A stretch of DNA of 64,000 nucleotides, taken from Nocardioides marmoribigeumensis. GTDB lineage: Bacteria; Actinomycetota; Actinomycetes; Propionibacteriales; Nocardioidaceae. The DNA is taken from the NCBI RefSeq assembly GCF_031458325.1, contig NZ_JAVDYG010000001.1, positions 2,666,001 to 2,730,000 of the forward strand, in the 5' to 3' direction. Below are positions 1 to 8,634 of this stretch, piece by piece. The position numbers and the translations under genes were made by a program. Each line of letters starts with the position of its first letter. Within the stretch, counting starts at the first letter, position 1. The notes below the pieces were generated by a model. The model worked only from the letters and a program-made list of their open reading frames with translations. It was not told where the DNA came from and ran no database searches.

Positions 1-564
1 CCGACCCCGCTGGAGTCGATGAGCACGATGGCCGACGGCATCGCGATCGGGCGGCCCGGCGACGTGCCGTTCTCGACCGTCCTGCGGATGGTCGACGAGG
101 TCACGACGGTCAGCGAGGACCGACTGTCGTGGGCCCTGCTCATGCTGGTCGAGCGCGCCAAGCTGGTCGTCGAGCCGGCCGGTGCGGCCGGGGTCGCGGC
201 CGTCCTTGACCGCGCCGAGGGCGTCGGCGGTGCGAGGTTCGAGACGCCCGCGGTCGTGGTGCTCTCCGGCGGCAACATCGACCCGCTGCTGCTGATGAAC
301 GTGATCCGGCACGGGCTGGCGGCCTCGGGCCGCTACCTCGCGTGCACGGTCGTCATCCCCGACCGCCCGGGCGGCCTCGCGGGGCTGCTGGCCGTGATCG
401 CCGAGACCGGGGCCAACGTGATCGACCTGCGGCACGAGCGCACGTCGGCGTACCTCCACATCGGCGAGGTCGACGTCGCGGTGCAGCTGGAGGCCAAGGG
501 CGCCGAGCACGCGGCCGAGGTGCTGGCGCACCTGCGGGCCGCGGGCTACGGCGTCCGGGAGTGA
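1..564 (+). CDS. ilvA: Threonine ammonia-lyase (threonine dehydratase), C-terminal part
   Basis: The gene is cut by the left window edge; the frame is open from base 1 and ends with TGA at 562-564. The PLP-dependent enzyme deaminates threonine to 2-oxobutyrate, the first committed step of isoleucine synthesis or a catabolic route. The visible 187 residues hold the end of the catalytic fold, with the STMADGIAIGRPG segment typical of this family and a GGNIDP glycine motif. A C-terminal ACT-type domain follows (about the last 75 residues, starting near LACTVVIPDRPGG). A single short ACT domain matches the roughly 400-residue actinobacterial form rather than the two-domain E. coli IlvA. Whether it is biosynthetic or catabolic cannot be decided here. 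It converges on greA, 7 bases away. Confidence 0.9.
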   Translation, partial: PTPLESMSTMADGIAIGRPGDVPFSTVLRMVDEVTTVSEDRLSWALLMLVERAKLVVEPAGAAGVAAVLDRAEGVGGARFETPAVVVLSGGNIDPLLLMNVIRHGLAASGRYLACTVVIPDRPGGLAGLLAVIAETGANVIDLRHERTSAYLHIGEVDVAVQLEAKGAEHAAEVLAHLRAAGYGVRE

Positions 565-571
565 GTCGCGC

Positions 572-1084
572 TCAGCCCTCGTAGGGCTTGGCGGCGGTGA
601 TCTTGATCGCGATCTTCTTGCCGGTCGGGCCCTCGAAGGCGACGTCGTCGCCGACCTGGTGGCCGGAGATCGCAGCACCCATCGGGGACTGCGGGGAGTA
701 GACGGTCAGCCCCTCCACGTGGTCGGACATCTCGCGGGAGCCGAGGAGGAAGCGCTCCTCGTCGCCGGGGCCGAACTCGACGGTGACGACCATGCCGGGC
801 TCGACCACGCCGTCGTCGGCCGGTCGCGCGCCGACCTCGGCCTTGCGCAGCTGGTCCTCCAGCTGCTTGATGCGGGCCTCGAGCTTGCCCTGCTCCTCGC
901 GCGCGGCGTGGTAGCCGCCGTTCTCCTTGAGGTCACCCTCGTCGCGGGCGGCAGCGATCTTGTTGACGATGTCCTCGCGGACGGGACCCTTGAGGTTCTC
1001 CAGCTCCGCGGTGAGCTTGTCGTAGGACTCCTGGGTCATCCACACGGTGTCGGTGCGGCCGGTGTTCTCGCTCTGCTGGGTCAC
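572..1084 (-). CDS. greA: Transcription elongation factor GreA
   Basis: GreA reactivates backtracked RNA polymerase by stimulating transcript cleavage. The 170-residue product has the N-terminal antiparallel coiled coil (about residues 15-85, with the DLKENGGYHAAREEQ segment that carries the acidic tip) and a C-terminal FKBP-like globular domain ending in GKKIAIKITAAKPYEG. The GTG start at 1084 was chosen because it is preceded by a strong GAAGGAG ribosome binding site 6-7 bases upstream and gives the family length. A longer reading frame to 1321 exists but its extra N-terminus is low-complexity Arg/Pro/Gly and resembles no GreA. It is transcribed in the same direction as the DUF4307 gene behind it. 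Confidence 0.95.
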   Translation of the reverse strand: MTQQSENTGRTDTVWMTQESYDKLTAELENLKGPVREDIVNKIAAARDEGDLKENGGYHAAREEQGKLEARIKQLEDQLRKAEVGARPADDGVVEPGMVVTVEFGPGDEERFLLGSREMSDHVEGLTVYSPQSPMGAAISGHQVGDDVAFEGPTGKKIAIKITAAKPYEG

Positions 1085-1149
1085 CAGCGTCTCCTTCTCA
1101 GAACGTCCGTGGCCGGACGTGGTGCTCGTGGGCAGGCAAGTGTTCGAGT

Positions 1150-1560
1150 CTAGCGGGGGCGGTGCTGGTCGGGCGAGGTGCACCCGTCGGCGACCACGCT
1201 CACCGCACGGCGCTCGGTGGGGATCCGCACCTCGAGGACCTGCGTCGCCCTGCCGCTGTCCACGACCTGCTGGGCCCGGCCGACGGTCGAGTGGTCCTGG
1301 GCGACCGCGTGCAGCCGGCACGTGGCACGCACGTCGGTGTCGCCGCGCGCGACGACCAGCTCGGCGACCACCTCGTGCTCGGACCGGATGTCGTAGGTGC
1401 GCAGCGTCGAGCGCACGTCGGGGTCGGCCTGCGACACGAAGGACCAGATCGTCACCGCGACCAGTGCGATGCCGGCGACGGCGGCGACGGCGAGCACGAG
1501 GTTGGTGCGGTTGCGCGACCCCGACCCGTAGCGGTCGGCCAGGGCCGTGGGGTCGGTCAT
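1150..1560 (-). CDS. DUF4307 membrane-anchored protein
   Basis: A 136-residue protein with a short N-terminal cytoplasmic stretch containing LADRYGSG, one membrane segment (about residues 19-40, [19 protein letters not shown]) and an extracytoplasmic domain of about 95 residues. This is the build of the actinobacterial DUF4307 family, whose function is unknown. It sits divergently next to mca, an arrangement seen in other actinobacteria. ATG at 1560 was chosen because a TAGGAT -10 box lies exactly 7 bases upstream (1568-1573, minus strand), pointing to a leaderless mRNA; an ATG three codons earlier overlaps that box. Two cysteines in the extracytoplasmic part (in RATCRLH and VADGCTS) could form a disulfide; this is inference. 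Confidence 0.8.
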   Translation of the reverse strand: MTDPTALADRYGSGSRNRTNLVLAVAAVAGIALVAVTIWSFVSQADPDVRSTLRTYDIRSEHEVVAELVVARGDTDVRATCRLHAVAQDHSTVGRAQQVVDSGRATQVLEVRIPTERRAVSVVADGCTSPDQHRPR

Positions 1561-1567
1561 GCGGTCC

Positions 1568-1573
1568 ATCCTA
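1568..1573 (-). promoter_or_regulatory. -10 box TAGGAT for the DUF4307 gene (leaderless)
   Basis: TAGGAT on the minus strand, separated by exactly 7 bases from the ATG at 1560. It mirrors the identical box 7 bases before mca on the plus strand. No convincing -35 element is visible. Confidence 0.55.
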
Positions 1574-1599
1574 GGAGCCGCCCGGTGCACACCCCTCCC

Positions 1600-1605
1600 T
1601 AGGAT
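1600..1605 (+). promoter_or_regulatory. -10 box TAGGAT for mca (probably leaderless)
   Basis: TAGGAT followed by 7 bases and the ATG at 1613. The spacer contains GGAGG, so the same stretch could also act as a ribosome binding site if transcription started further upstream. Confidence 0.5.
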
Positions 1606-1612
1606 GGAGGCC

Positions 1613-2536
1613 ATGCTGCGCCTGATGCACGTGCACGCCCACCCCGACGACGAGTCCAGCAAGGGCGCGGCGTCGACGGCGAGGTACGTCGCCGAGGGGG
1701 TCGACGTCCACGTCGCCACCTGCACGGGCGGGGAGCGTGGCTCGATCCTCAACCCCAACATGGACCGGCCCGACGTGCTGGCCAACATCGCCGAGATCCG
1801 CCGGCAGGAGATGGACGCCGCCCGCGAGATCCTCGGGATCAAGCAGGACTGGCTGGGCTGGGTCGACTCCGGCTTCCCCGAGGGCGACCCCAAGCCGCCG
1901 CTGCCCGAGGGCTGCTTCGCGCTGATGGACGTGGAGGAGGCGGCCGAGCCCCTGGTCCGCCTGGTGCGCGAGTTCAAGCCGCACGTGATGACGACGTACG
2001 ACGAGAACGGCGGCTACCCGCACCCCGACCACATCATGTGCCACAAGGTGGCCGTGCACGCCTTCGAGGCGGCCGGCGACCCCGACCGCTACCCCGACTC
2101 GGGGGAGCCGTGGCAGCCGCTCAAGCTCTACTACCACCACTCGTTCCACTACGCCCGCTTCAAGGCGCTCAACGACGAGATGCTGCGCCGGGGCCTCGAG
2201 TCGCCGTACGAGGAGCGGCTGCGCGACTGGAAGCCCGACCCGGTCCACGCCGCCCGCGTGACCACCCGGGTGGAGTGCGCGGACTGGTTCGCGGTGCGCG
2301 ACCGCGCCCTCATCGCGCACGCGACCCAGATCGATCCCGAGGGTTTCTGGTTCGCCGTGCCCCTGGAGGTCCACCAGCAGGTGTGGCCCACCGAGGACTA
2401 CGAGCTGGCCCGCAGCCTGGTCGAGACCGACCTGCCCGAGGACGACCTGTTCGCCGGGGTCCGCGAGCTGGCCGACGGGGCCGGTGACCCAGACCACCTG
2501 GAGGACGCCGCGCGGCCTGGGACAATGGGCGCATGA
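1613..2536 (+). CDS. mca: Mycothiol S-conjugate amidase Mca
   Basis: Mca cleaves mycothiol S-conjugates into a mercapturic acid, which is exported, and GlcN-inositol, which is recycled. It is a zinc amidase of the LmbE/PIG-L family. The 307-residue product begins with the metal-binding AHPDDE motif (residues 9-14) and has the HPDH motif at residues 137-140. The sequences [10 protein letters not shown] and [12 protein letters not shown] are characteristic of Mca rather than the related deacetylase MshB. ATG at 1613 is supported by GGAGG and a TAGGAT -10 box; an ATG three codons earlier is less likely. Its stop overlaps the start of the next small membrane protein gene (ATGA). It indicates a mycothiol-producing host. 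Confidence 0.92.
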   Translation: MLRLMHVHAHPDDESSKGAASTARYVAEGVDVHVATCTGGERGSILNPNMDRPDVLANIAEIRRQEMDAAREILGIKQDWLGWVDSGFPEGDPKPPLPEGCFALMDVEEAAEPLVRLVREFKPHVMTTYDENGGYPHPDHIMCHKVAVHAFEAAGDPDRYPDSGEPWQPLKLYYHHSFHYARFKALNDEMLRRGLESPYEERLRDWKPDPVHAARVTTRVECADWFAVRDRALIAHATQIDPEGFWFAVPLEVHQQVWPTEDYELARSLVETDLPEDDLFAGVRELADGAGDPDHLEDAARPGTMGA

Positions 2537-2799
2537 GCACCGTGTGGCTGGTCGAGTCCCTGCTGAGCGTCGCGACGGCCCTGGTGGGCCTGGTGGGGCA
2601 GGCGGCCGACCCGGTGCCCGACCCGCAGGACGTCAAGCCGGGCTGGATCGCGCTGATCACGGTGGCCTCCCTGTGCGCGGCGAGCCTGCTGCTGTGGTTC
2701 TCGATGCGCAAGCAGCTGCGCAAGATCCAGGTCCCCCGCGAGGACGAGGGGACGACCGATCAGGTCACGACCCCCGACGACCAGGCCGACGCCCGCTAG
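2533..2799 (+). CDS. Small membrane protein downstream of mca
   Basis: An 88-residue protein of unknown function. A moderately hydrophobic N-terminus (residues 3-22) is followed by a proline-rich PDPQDVKPG stretch and a clear membrane helix (about residues 37-57, [20 protein letters not shown]), then a charged tail with [15 protein letters not shown]. Its ATG overlaps the mca stop by four bases (ATGA), so translation is probably coupled and co-expression is expected. It ends four bases inside the 3' end of the convergent DUF2236 gene. I recognise no named domain. Confidence 0.75.
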   Translation: MSTVWLVESLLSVATALVGLVGQAADPVPDPQDVKPGWIALITVASLCAASLLLWFSMRKQLRKIQVPREDEGTTDQVTTPDDQADAR

Positions 2800-3686
2800 C
2801 TCCTCTGGGAATTCGCCCGGGCCGCCTCGAGCAGGTCGGGGGGCGGGGCCATGGCCCAGCGGATCGTGCGGGTGAGGCCCGCACCGACCGCCGGCACGAC
2901 CCGGCGCTCGAGCAGGGGGTGGCGCGGCAGGCCGAGCTCGTCGCTGGCCCAGCGGGGCAGCAGCTCGGTCGCGGCGGCCACGATCAGGCGGTAGCCCGGC
3001 ATCGCCGCACGCGGCAGGTCGGGGTGCCGCACGAGCCACCTGATCGCCCCGCGCGCCTCGGCCGTCGCGTGCAGCTCGGGGCGGAAGTCGTCGAGCGTCG
3101 CGCGCAGCTCGGCCTCGGTGTGCGGGACCCGGTCGGCGCCGAGCTTCTCGGCCACCAGGGCCGCCTGGTCGACGTAGGCGTCGCGCCCGGCCTGGTCGAG
3201 CGGGCGGGCGCCGTAGCGCTGGTGGGCCAGCAGGAAGCTGTCGATCTCCGCCACGTGGACCCAGCGCAGCAGGTGGGGGTCGTCGGCGGAGTAGGGCGTG
3301 CCGTCCGGCATGGTGCCGCGGACGTGACCGTGGATGCGCCGCACGAGCGCGACGGCCTCCTCGGCGTCGTCGGCGGTCGCGAACGTCGTGGTCGCGAGGA
3401 AGGCGCTCGTGCGGGCCAGGCGGCCCCACAGGTCACCGCGGTAGCCGGAGTTCTCCGCCACCGCCTGCATCGCGAGCGGGTGCAGCGACTGCAGCATGAC
3501 CGCGCGCATGCCACCGATGAACATCGAGGCGTCACCGTGCACGCGCTGGATCGCGCTGTCGTGGGGGAACCAGCGCGGGCCCGGGGTGCTGTGGATGCGC
3601 TCCCTGCGGCGAGGTCCCTCGTCGCCGGCGACCCGGTGGAACAGCGCCTCGCCGAGCCGGCGGCGCACCACGGCGACCGGGCTCAT
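2796..3686 (-). CDS. Oxygenase MpaB family protein (DUF2236)
   Basis: A 296-residue protein of the DUF2236 family (MpaB / latex-clearing-protein superfamily), putative haem-dependent oxygenases with unknown substrates in most bacteria. Typical segments are RIHSTPGPRWF and HGDASMFIGGMRAVMLQSLHP near the N-terminus, the YSADDPHLLRWVHVAEIDSF region in the middle and a basic C-terminal region with LTRTIRWAMAPPP. The conserved His in QSLHP and in LLRWVHV are candidate iron ligands by family analogy. It starts with ATG at 3686, overlapping by four bases the stop of the upstream methyltransferase gene, so the two form a coupled pair. A second, longer DUF2236 protein lies at 40.1-41.3 kb. Confidence 0.85.
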   Translation of the reverse strand: MSPVAVVRRRLGEALFHRVAGDEGPRRRERIHSTPGPRWFPHDSAIQRVHGDASMFIGGMRAVMLQSLHPLAMQAVAENSGYRGDLWGRLARTSAFLATTTFATADDAEEAVALVRRIHGHVRGTMPDGTPYSADDPHLLRWVHVAEIDSFLLAHQRYGARPLDQAGRDAYVDQAALVAEKLGADRVPHTEAELRATLDDFRPELHATAEARGAIRWLVRHPDLPRAAMPGYRLIVAAATELLPRWASDELGLPRHPLLERRVVPAVGAGLTRTIRWAMAPPPDLLEAARANSQRS

Positions 3687-4300
3687 CGGGCGGGTCGCAC
3701 CAGGTGCACCAGGGCGTCCCAGGCGGTGCGGTCGACGGTGCCGCCGTGGGCGTCCTCGGACGACACGACCCGCGCGACCCGCTCGGCCGCCACGACCTCG
3801 GGCTCGGCGAGGCCGGCCAGGTCACCGAGCACGTCGGTCGCGGTGTAGAGCACCGCAGGGTCCTGGGGGCCGCCCGTCCCCTCGGTCAGGTTGGTCGAGT
3901 CGTGCGCCACGAGGAAGAACGTGCCACCGGGCGCGAGCGACTCCCACGCCCGGCGTACGGCGGTGCGCCGCGAGGCAGCGGGCAGCTGGAGGTAGGCGAG
4001 CACCACGAGGTCGGTCTCGGGCAGCGGGGCCTGCGTCGCATCACCGACGACCCACTCGACCTCGACGCGGTGCTCCTCGGCGGCCTCGCGCCCGCGGTCG
4101 AGGGCGACGGCGGAGAAGTCCATCGCGGTCATCCGCCAGCCGAGCCCGGCCAGCCAGATCGCGTTGCGCCCCTCCCCGCACGCGAGGTCGAGACCGCGGG
4201 CGGGGGTGAGGTCGCCGAGCCGCTCGGCGAGGAGGGCGTTGGGGGTGACCGACCACTGACGGGCGGCGGCGTAGCGCTCGTCCCAGGCCTGCGCGTCCAT
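3683..4300 (-). CDS. Class I SAM-dependent methyltransferase
   Basis: A 205-residue methyltransferase. The SAM-binding motif I is GLDLACGEGRNAIWLA (about residues 35-50), followed by MDFSAVALDRGR (motif II acidic residue) and VVGDATQAPLPETDLVVLAYLQLP (motif IV). The N-terminal DERYAAARQWSVTPNALLAERLGDL is typical of the TehB-like/methyltransf_25 group. The substrate cannot be read from sequence. Translation is coupled to the downstream DUF2236 oxygenase (four-base overlap), suggesting action on related small molecules, which is inference. It is separated by 19 bases from the upstream thioredoxin gene, so all three may share an mRNA. Confidence 0.82.
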   Translation of the reverse strand: MDAQAWDERYAAARQWSVTPNALLAERLGDLTPARGLDLACGEGRNAIWLAGLGWRMTAMDFSAVALDRGREAAEEHRVEVEWVVGDATQAPLPETDLVVLAYLQLPAASRRTAVRRAWESLAPGGTFFLVAHDSTNLTEGTGGPQDPAVLYTATDVLGDLAGLAEPEVVAAERVARVVSSEDAHGGTVDRTAWDALVHLVRPAR

Positions 4301-4319
4301 CGGGGGGCTGCTCAGCCGG

Positions 4320-4703
4320 TCAGGCCTGGCCCTGCGGGCCGGCCTGCTCCTGCGCGGCGATCTGGGCCCGGACGTCGTCCATGTCGAGGTCCTTGACCGC
4401 GGTGATCACCTGCTCGAGCGCCGCCGCCGGGAGGGCACCGGGCTGGGAGAAGACCAGGATCTTGTCGCGGAAGGCCATGAGCGTGGGGATCGAGGTGATG
4501 TTGGCCATCCCCGCCAGGTCGCGCTCGGCCTCGGTGTCGACCTTGCCGAAGACGACGTCGGGGTGGGACTCGGAGGCCTGCTCGTAGGTCGGGGCGAACT
4601 GACGGCACGGTCCGCACCAGGCCGCCCAGAAGTCGACCAGCACGATGTCGTTGTCGACGACGGTGCTCTCGAAGGTGTCCTTGGTCAGCTCGACGGTCGC
4701 CAT
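4320..4703 (-). CDS. trxA: Thioredoxin
   Basis: A 127-residue cytoplasmic thioredoxin with the WCGPC active site (residues 29-33) and the cis-proline loop ITSIPTLMAF. The fold extends over about residues 1-108, followed by an acidic, Gln/Ala-rich tail (DDVRAQIAAQEQAGPQGQA) not needed for the core. ATG at 4703 was preferred over an in-frame ATG nine bases earlier because an AGGGA element sits about nine bases upstream of it and the earlier ATG would be glued to that element. It heads a minus-strand group with the methyltransferase and DUF2236 genes and diverges from the sulfate transporter operon. Gene symbol by family; actinobacteria carry several paralogues. Confidence 0.9.
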   Translation of the reverse strand: MATVELTKDTFESTVVDNDIVLVDFWAAWCGPCRQFAPTYEQASESHPDVVFGKVDTEAERDLAGMANITSIPTLMAFRDKILVFSQPGALPAAALEQVITAVKDLDMDDVRAQIAAQEQAGPQGQA

Positions 4704-4834
4704 GAATCTCATTCCCTGGATGGTCTCGAGGTCGCCCCGTGGGGCGCTTCCGTCCAGTCAAGCACGCAGGCGGAGGCCGGTATTCCGGCTCGTGCCCCGC
4801 CTCGGCGCCGGCCTCGACACGCGGTGTGACACGG

Positions 4835-4922
4835 GTTACCTTCATCTTTCCAATAAAGACTAGTAATCTACTCGTGTTACTCGGGACGTCCCCGGGTCGG
4901 ACACGTCTGGAAGGACTACGCA
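4835..4922 (+). promoter_or_regulatory. AT-rich promoter and leader region of the sulfate transport operon
   Basis: Within the 219-base divergent gap between trxA and the sulfate-binding protein gene, 4836-4880 is strikingly AT-rich for this genome. It holds an AGTA-ATC-TACT imperfect palindrome (4862-4872) and two GAGTA direct repeats on the minus strand. TAATCT at 4864-4869 is a plausible -10 box. GGAAGGA at 4909-4915 is the ribosome binding site. A sulfur-responsive regulator could bind here, but I cannot identify which one. Confidence 0.4.
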
Positions 4923-5942
4923 ATGGTGCGCACGACGACGGCGGCCGCGCTCGGCGCCGCCGCTCTCCTGGCCCTGACGGGCTGCGGGGCGAGCTCGGAG
5001 GCGAGCTCAGGAGGCGAGCAGCAGGAGATCGACCTCGTCGGCTTCTCCATCCTCGAGGCGGCCAACCAGCCGCTCATCGAGGCCTTCGAGAAGACCCCCG
5101 GCGGCAAGGGCGTGACCTTCAAGACCTCCTACGGCGCCTCGGGCGACCAGAGCCGTGCGGTCGAGAGCGGTCTCGGCGCCGACGTCGTGCACTTCTCCCT
5201 CGAGGGCGACGTGACGCGGCTGGTGGACGCCGGGCTCGTGGCCAAGGACTGGAACACCGGCCCGACCAAGGGCATCCTCACCCAGTCGGTGGTCTCGATC
5301 GTGGTCCGCAAGGGAAATCCCAAGCACATCGAGGGCTGGGACGACCTGGTGAAGCCGGGCGTCGAGGTGGTGACCCCCAACCCGGGCTCGTCGGGCTCGG
5401 CGCGCTGGAACATCCTGGCGGCGTACGGCCACACCCTGGCCACCGGCGGCAGCGAGGCCGACGCCAAGGCCTACCTGAAGAAGTTCCTCGAGCACACCGT
5501 CGCGCTGCCGAGCAGCGGTCGTGAGGCCACCACCGCCTTCTCCGGCGGCACCGGCGACGCCCTCATCTCCTACGAGAACGAGGCGATCCTGGCCCGCCAG
5601 AAGGGCGAGGACTTCGACTACGTCGTCCCGGACCAGACGCTGCTGATCGAGAACCCGGGCGCCGTCACCGAGGACGCCCCGCCCGCCGCGCGGAAGTGGC
5701 TGGACTTCCAGCTCAGCAAGGAGGGCCAGAAGGACTACGCCGCCTTCGGCTTCCGTCCGCTGGTCGACGTCGGCGACGTGCGGGTCGAGGGGGCCAACGA
5801 CCCCTCGGACCCCTTCCCGCAGCCCAAGACGCTCATGACCATCGAGAAGGACTTCGGCGGCTGGAGCAACGCGGCCGACAAGTTCTTCGACGAGGAGTCC
5901 GGTCTCGTCCCGCAGCTCCAGCAGGAGACCGGCACGTCATGA
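4923..5942 (+). CDS. sbp: Sulfate/thiosulfate ABC transporter substrate-binding lipoprotein
   Basis: A 339-residue solute-binding protein that captures sulfate outside the membrane for the CysT-CysW-CysA importer. It starts with a lipoprotein signal, MVRTTTAAALGAAALLA, with lipobox LTGC and acylated Cys21, then a Ser/Gly/Glu linker. The mature part has the Sbp/CysP hallmarks YGASGDQSRAV and GADVVHFSLEGDVTRLVDAGLV, then NPGSSGSARW and YENEAI. The ATG at 4923 has GGAAGGA seven bases upstream. It is the first gene of a four-gene operon with overlapping start and stop codons (ATGA with cysT). Some family members also bind thiosulfate; the sequence does not separate these. Confidence 0.92.
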   Translation: MVRTTTAAALGAAALLALTGCGASSEASSGGEQQEIDLVGFSILEAANQPLIEAFEKTPGGKGVTFKTSYGASGDQSRAVESGLGADVVHFSLEGDVTRLVDAGLVAKDWNTGPTKGILTQSVVSIVVRKGNPKHIEGWDDLVKPGVEVVTPNPGSSGSARWNILAAYGHTLATGGSEADAKAYLKKFLEHTVALPSSGREATTAFSGGTGDALISYENEAILARQKGEDFDYVVPDQTLLIENPGAVTEDAPPAARKWLDFQLSKEGQKDYAAFGFRPLVDVGDVRVEGANDPSDPFPQPKTLMTIEKDFGGWSNAADKFFDEESGLVPQLQQETGTS

Positions 5943-6787
5943 CCGCCACCGCAGTGATCACCTCGGCGGGACCGGCGCTGCGGCGCCGGTCCCGCCGGGC
6001 GGGGTCCCTCACCTCGATCTCGGGCCTCGGCCTCGGCGTCGCCCTGCTGTGGTTCAGCCTGCTGGTGATGGTCCCGCTGGTCGCGATCGTCGCGACCTCT
6101 GCCGGGGCCGGCCCGGGCGACCTCGCCCGGACCCTGACCAACGCCCAGACGCTCAGCGCCGTGCGCCTGACCGTCGTCCAGTCCGCGGCGGTGACCCTGG
6201 TCAACGTCGTCATGGGCGTCGCGATCGCCTGGGTGCTGGTGCGGGACCGGTTCTGGGGCCGCAGCCTGGTCAACGTCGTCATCGACGTCCCGTTCGCGCT
6301 GCCGACCGTCGTCGCCGGCCTGGTGCTCCTCGCGCTCTACGGGCCGCGCAGCCCGGTGGGCATCGACGTGGCGAGCACCCGCTGGGCGGTGTTCATGGCG
6401 CTGGCGTTCGTGACGCTGCCGTTCGTCGTGCGGACCGTGCAGCCCGTGCTGGAGGAGCTCGACCCCGACGTCGAGGAGGCCGCGCTCTCGCTGGGCGCGA
6501 GCCGCTTCACGACGTTCCGGCGGATCATCCTGCCGGCCATCGCGCCGGCCGCGGCCGCCGGCGCCGCGCTCTCCTTCGCCCGCGCGATGGGGGAGTACGG
6601 GTCTCTGGTGCTGCTCAGCGGCAACCTGCCCAACCGCACCGAGGTCGCCTCGGTGCGGATCCTGACCTACATCGAGAACGGCAACCCCCAGGGCGCGGCC
6701 GCCATCGCCACGCTCCTGCTGGTCATCGCGCTCGTCGTGATCGTGCTGCTCGACGTCATCCAGAGAAGGGTCGCTCGCCGTGGCTGA
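5939..6787 (+). CDS. cysT: Sulfate ABC transporter permease CysT
   Basis: A 282-residue inner-membrane permease with about six membrane helices; the first is near residues 35-58 (GLGVALLWFSLLVMVPLVAIVATS). The ABC-permease EAA loop is ELDPDVEEAALSLGASRFTTFRRIILP in the C-terminal half, the contact to CysA. FARAMGEYGSLVLLSGNLP matches the CysT/CysU family. Start ATG at 5939 overlaps the binding-protein stop (ATGA), which fixes the start within a much longer open frame. Its 3' end overlaps the cysW start by eight bases. It pairs with CysW as a heterodimeric channel. Confidence 0.92.
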   Translation: MTATAVITSAGPALRRRSRRAGSLTSISGLGLGVALLWFSLLVMVPLVAIVATSAGAGPGDLARTLTNAQTLSAVRLTVVQSAAVTLVNVVMGVAIAWVLVRDRFWGRSLVNVVIDVPFALPTVVAGLVLLALYGPRSPVGIDVASTRWAVFMALAFVTLPFVVRTVQPVLEELDPDVEEAALSLGASRFTTFRRIILPAIAPAAAAGAALSFARAMGEYGSLVLLSGNLPNRTEVASVRILTYIENGNPQGAAAIATLLLVIALVVIVLLDVIQRRVARRG

Positions 6788-7586
6788 GGCACCTGTCGTG
6801 AAGTGGGCGCTGCGCGTGGTCGTGGTGTCCTACCTGTTCCTCCTCGTCGCGTGGCCCGTCGGCCTGCTGACCACCCGCACCTTCGAGAACGGCTTCGACT
6901 CGATCAGCACCGCGCTGGCCGACCCGAGCGTCCAGCACGCGCTGAGGATGACCGCGGTCGTGGCGCTCTCGGCGGTCGCGATCAACCTCGTCTTCGGCGT
7001 CACCATCGCGCTGCTGCTCGTGCGCTACGAGTTCCCCGGCAAGCGCGCCCTGTCGGCGATGGTCGACGTCCCGCTGTCGGTGTCGCCGGTCGTGGTCGGG
7101 CTGGCGCTGCTGCTGGTCTACAACGGTCGCGACGGGTGGCTCGGCCGGCCCCTGATGGACCACGGCGTCCAGATGGTCTTCGCCACCCCGGCGATGATCA
7201 TGGCCACGACCTTCGTCGCGCTGCCGCTGGTGATCCGCGAGGTCGTGCCCGTGCTGCAGGAGATCGGCGAGGAGCAGGAGCAGGCCGCCCGCAGCCTCGG
7301 GGCCAGCGGCCCCCAGACGTTCTGGCGGATCACCCTGCCCAGCATCAAGTGGGCGGTGGTGTACGGCGTGGTGCTGAGCCTGGCGCGCTCCCTTGGGGAG
7401 TTCGGCGCGGTCAAGGTCGTCTCCGGCGGCATCGTCGACCAGACCGAGACCACCACGCTCGTCGTCGAGCGGAAGTACCAGAACTTCGAGCAGTCCACCG
7501 CCTACGCCAGCGCCTTCATGCTGGCCTTCGCCGCCGTCGTCTGCATCGTCATCGTCTCGATCCTGCGACCCGAGGAAGAATCATGA
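6780..7586 (+). CDS. cysW: Sulfate ABC transporter permease CysW
   Basis: A 268-residue membrane permease, partner of CysT. About six membrane helices begin near residue 8 ([20 protein letters not shown]). The EAA loop reads [43 protein letters not shown] and [13 protein letters not shown] near the C-terminus are CysW signatures. The start is GTG at 6780, eight bases inside cysT, with AGAAGGG about ten bases upstream. The stop overlaps the cysA start (ATGA), so translation should be coupled through the whole transporter. Confidence 0.92.
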   Translation: MAEAPVVKWALRVVVVSYLFLLVAWPVGLLTTRTFENGFDSISTALADPSVQHALRMTAVVALSAVAINLVFGVTIALLLVRYEFPGKRALSAMVDVPLSVSPVVVGLALLLVYNGRDGWLGRPLMDHGVQMVFATPAMIMATTFVALPLVIREVVPVLQEIGEEQEQAARSLGASGPQTFWRITLPSIKWAVVYGVVLSLARSLGEFGAVKVVSGGIVDQTETTTLVVERKYQNFEQSTAYASAFMLAFAAVVCIVIVSILRPEEES

Positions 7587-8614
7587 GCATCGAAGTGAAC
7601 GGCATCGCCAAGCGGTTCGGCGACTTCGTCGCCCTGGACGACGTGTCGGTCGCCATCCCGACCGGCCGGCTGACCGCCCTGCTCGGCCCCAGCGGCGGTG
7701 GCAAGTCCACCCTGCTGCGGATCATCGCCGGGCTGGAGTCGGCCGACGAGGGCACCGTGTCGATCGAGGGCCGGGAGGCCACCCACCTCCCGCCGCAGAA
7801 GCGCAACGTGGGCTTCGTGTTCCAGCACTACGCGGCGTTCAAGCACATGACGGTGGCGAAGAACATCGCCTTCGGCCTCGAGATCAGGACACACGGGGGG
7901 CTCCGCCCCCCGTGGGCCTCCCAGAAGCGTGCCGAACGTGAGCGGATCGACCAGCGGGTCGCGGAGCTCCTCGAGCTGGTGCACCTCTCGCAGTTCGGCC
8001 ACCGCCTGCCCTCCCAGCTCTCCGGCGGGCAGCGCCAGCGCATGGCGCTGGCCCGCGCGCTCGCGGTCGAGCCCAACGTGCTGCTGCTCGACGAGCCGTT
8101 CGGTGCCCTCGACGCCAAGGTCCGCAAGGAGCTGCGTGACTGGCTGCGCCGGCTCCACGACGAGATGCACGTGACCACGGTCTTCGTCACGCACGACCAG
8201 GAGGAGGCGCTCGAGGTCGCCGACGAGATCGTGATCATCAACGACGGCCGCGTCGAGCAGATCGGCAGCCCGGACGACCTCTACGACGCGCCGGCCAACG
8301 ACTTCGTGATGAGCTTCCTGGGCCCGGTCACCGAGCTCGAGGGGAGCCTGGTGCGCCCGCACGACGTCGAGGTGGTCCCCGTCTCCGACGGGGGTCCGCG
8401 GGGTGCGCTCCAGGGCACGGTCGAGCGGGTCACGCGCATCGGCTTCGAGGTGCGCCTCGACGTCCGCCCCGACGCCGCGGCGCCCGTGGTGCAGGCGACG
8501 ATGACCCGCACCCAGGCCCGGGCGCTGGGGCTCGACGAGGGCGAGCGCGTGTGGTTGCGCGCCCGCGTCGACCGCCGGCCCGTCGCGAGCGGGGGACTGC
8601 TGGCGGTGCGGTGA
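7583..8614 (+). CDS. cysA: Sulfate ABC transporter ATP-binding protein CysA
   Basis: A 343-residue ATPase that powers sulfate import. Walker A is GPSGGGKST (about residues 35-43, Gly in place of the common Ser/Cys), then the Q-loop in [16 protein letters not shown], signature [15 protein letters not shown], Walker [14 protein letters not shown] and the H-loop VFVTHDQEE. The C-terminal 110 residues form the TOBE-like regulatory domain of CysA ([12 protein letters not shown] onward). The start overlaps the cysW stop. An odd feature is the linker after FGLEIR, residues 104-111, encoded by a perfect 10-bp inverted repeat (7892-7914). This region is variable in the family and lies outside the catalytic motifs, so the protein is probably functional. 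Confidence 0.93.
   Translation: MSIEVNGIAKRFGDFVALDDVSVAIPTGRLTALLGPSGGGKSTLLRIIAGLESADEGTVSIEGREATHLPPQKRNVGFVFQHYAAFKHMTVAKNIAFGLEIRTHGGLRPPWASQKRAERERIDQRVAELLELVHLSQFGHRLPSQLSGGQRQRMALARALAVEPNVLLLDEPFGALDAKVRKELRDWLRRLHDEMHVTTVFVTHDQEEALEVADEIVIINDGRVEQIGSPDDLYDAPANDFVMSFLGPVTELEGSLVRPHDVEVVPVSDGGPRGALQGTVERVTRIGFEVRLDVRPDAAAPVVQATMTRTQARALGLDEGERVWLRARVDRRPVASGGLLAVR
7892..7914. repeat. Perfect GC palindrome inside cysA
   Basis: CACGGGGGGC, a three-base TCC loop and GCCCCCCGTG form a perfect 10-bp inverted repeat. It lies in frame in the variable linker of CysA (residues 104-111) and encodes HGGLRPPW-like residues. It looks like an intergenic REP-type palindrome but is inside a coding sequence. 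Confidence 0.85.
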
Positions 8615-8634
8615 CCCGCCGTCGGGGTGCTCGC

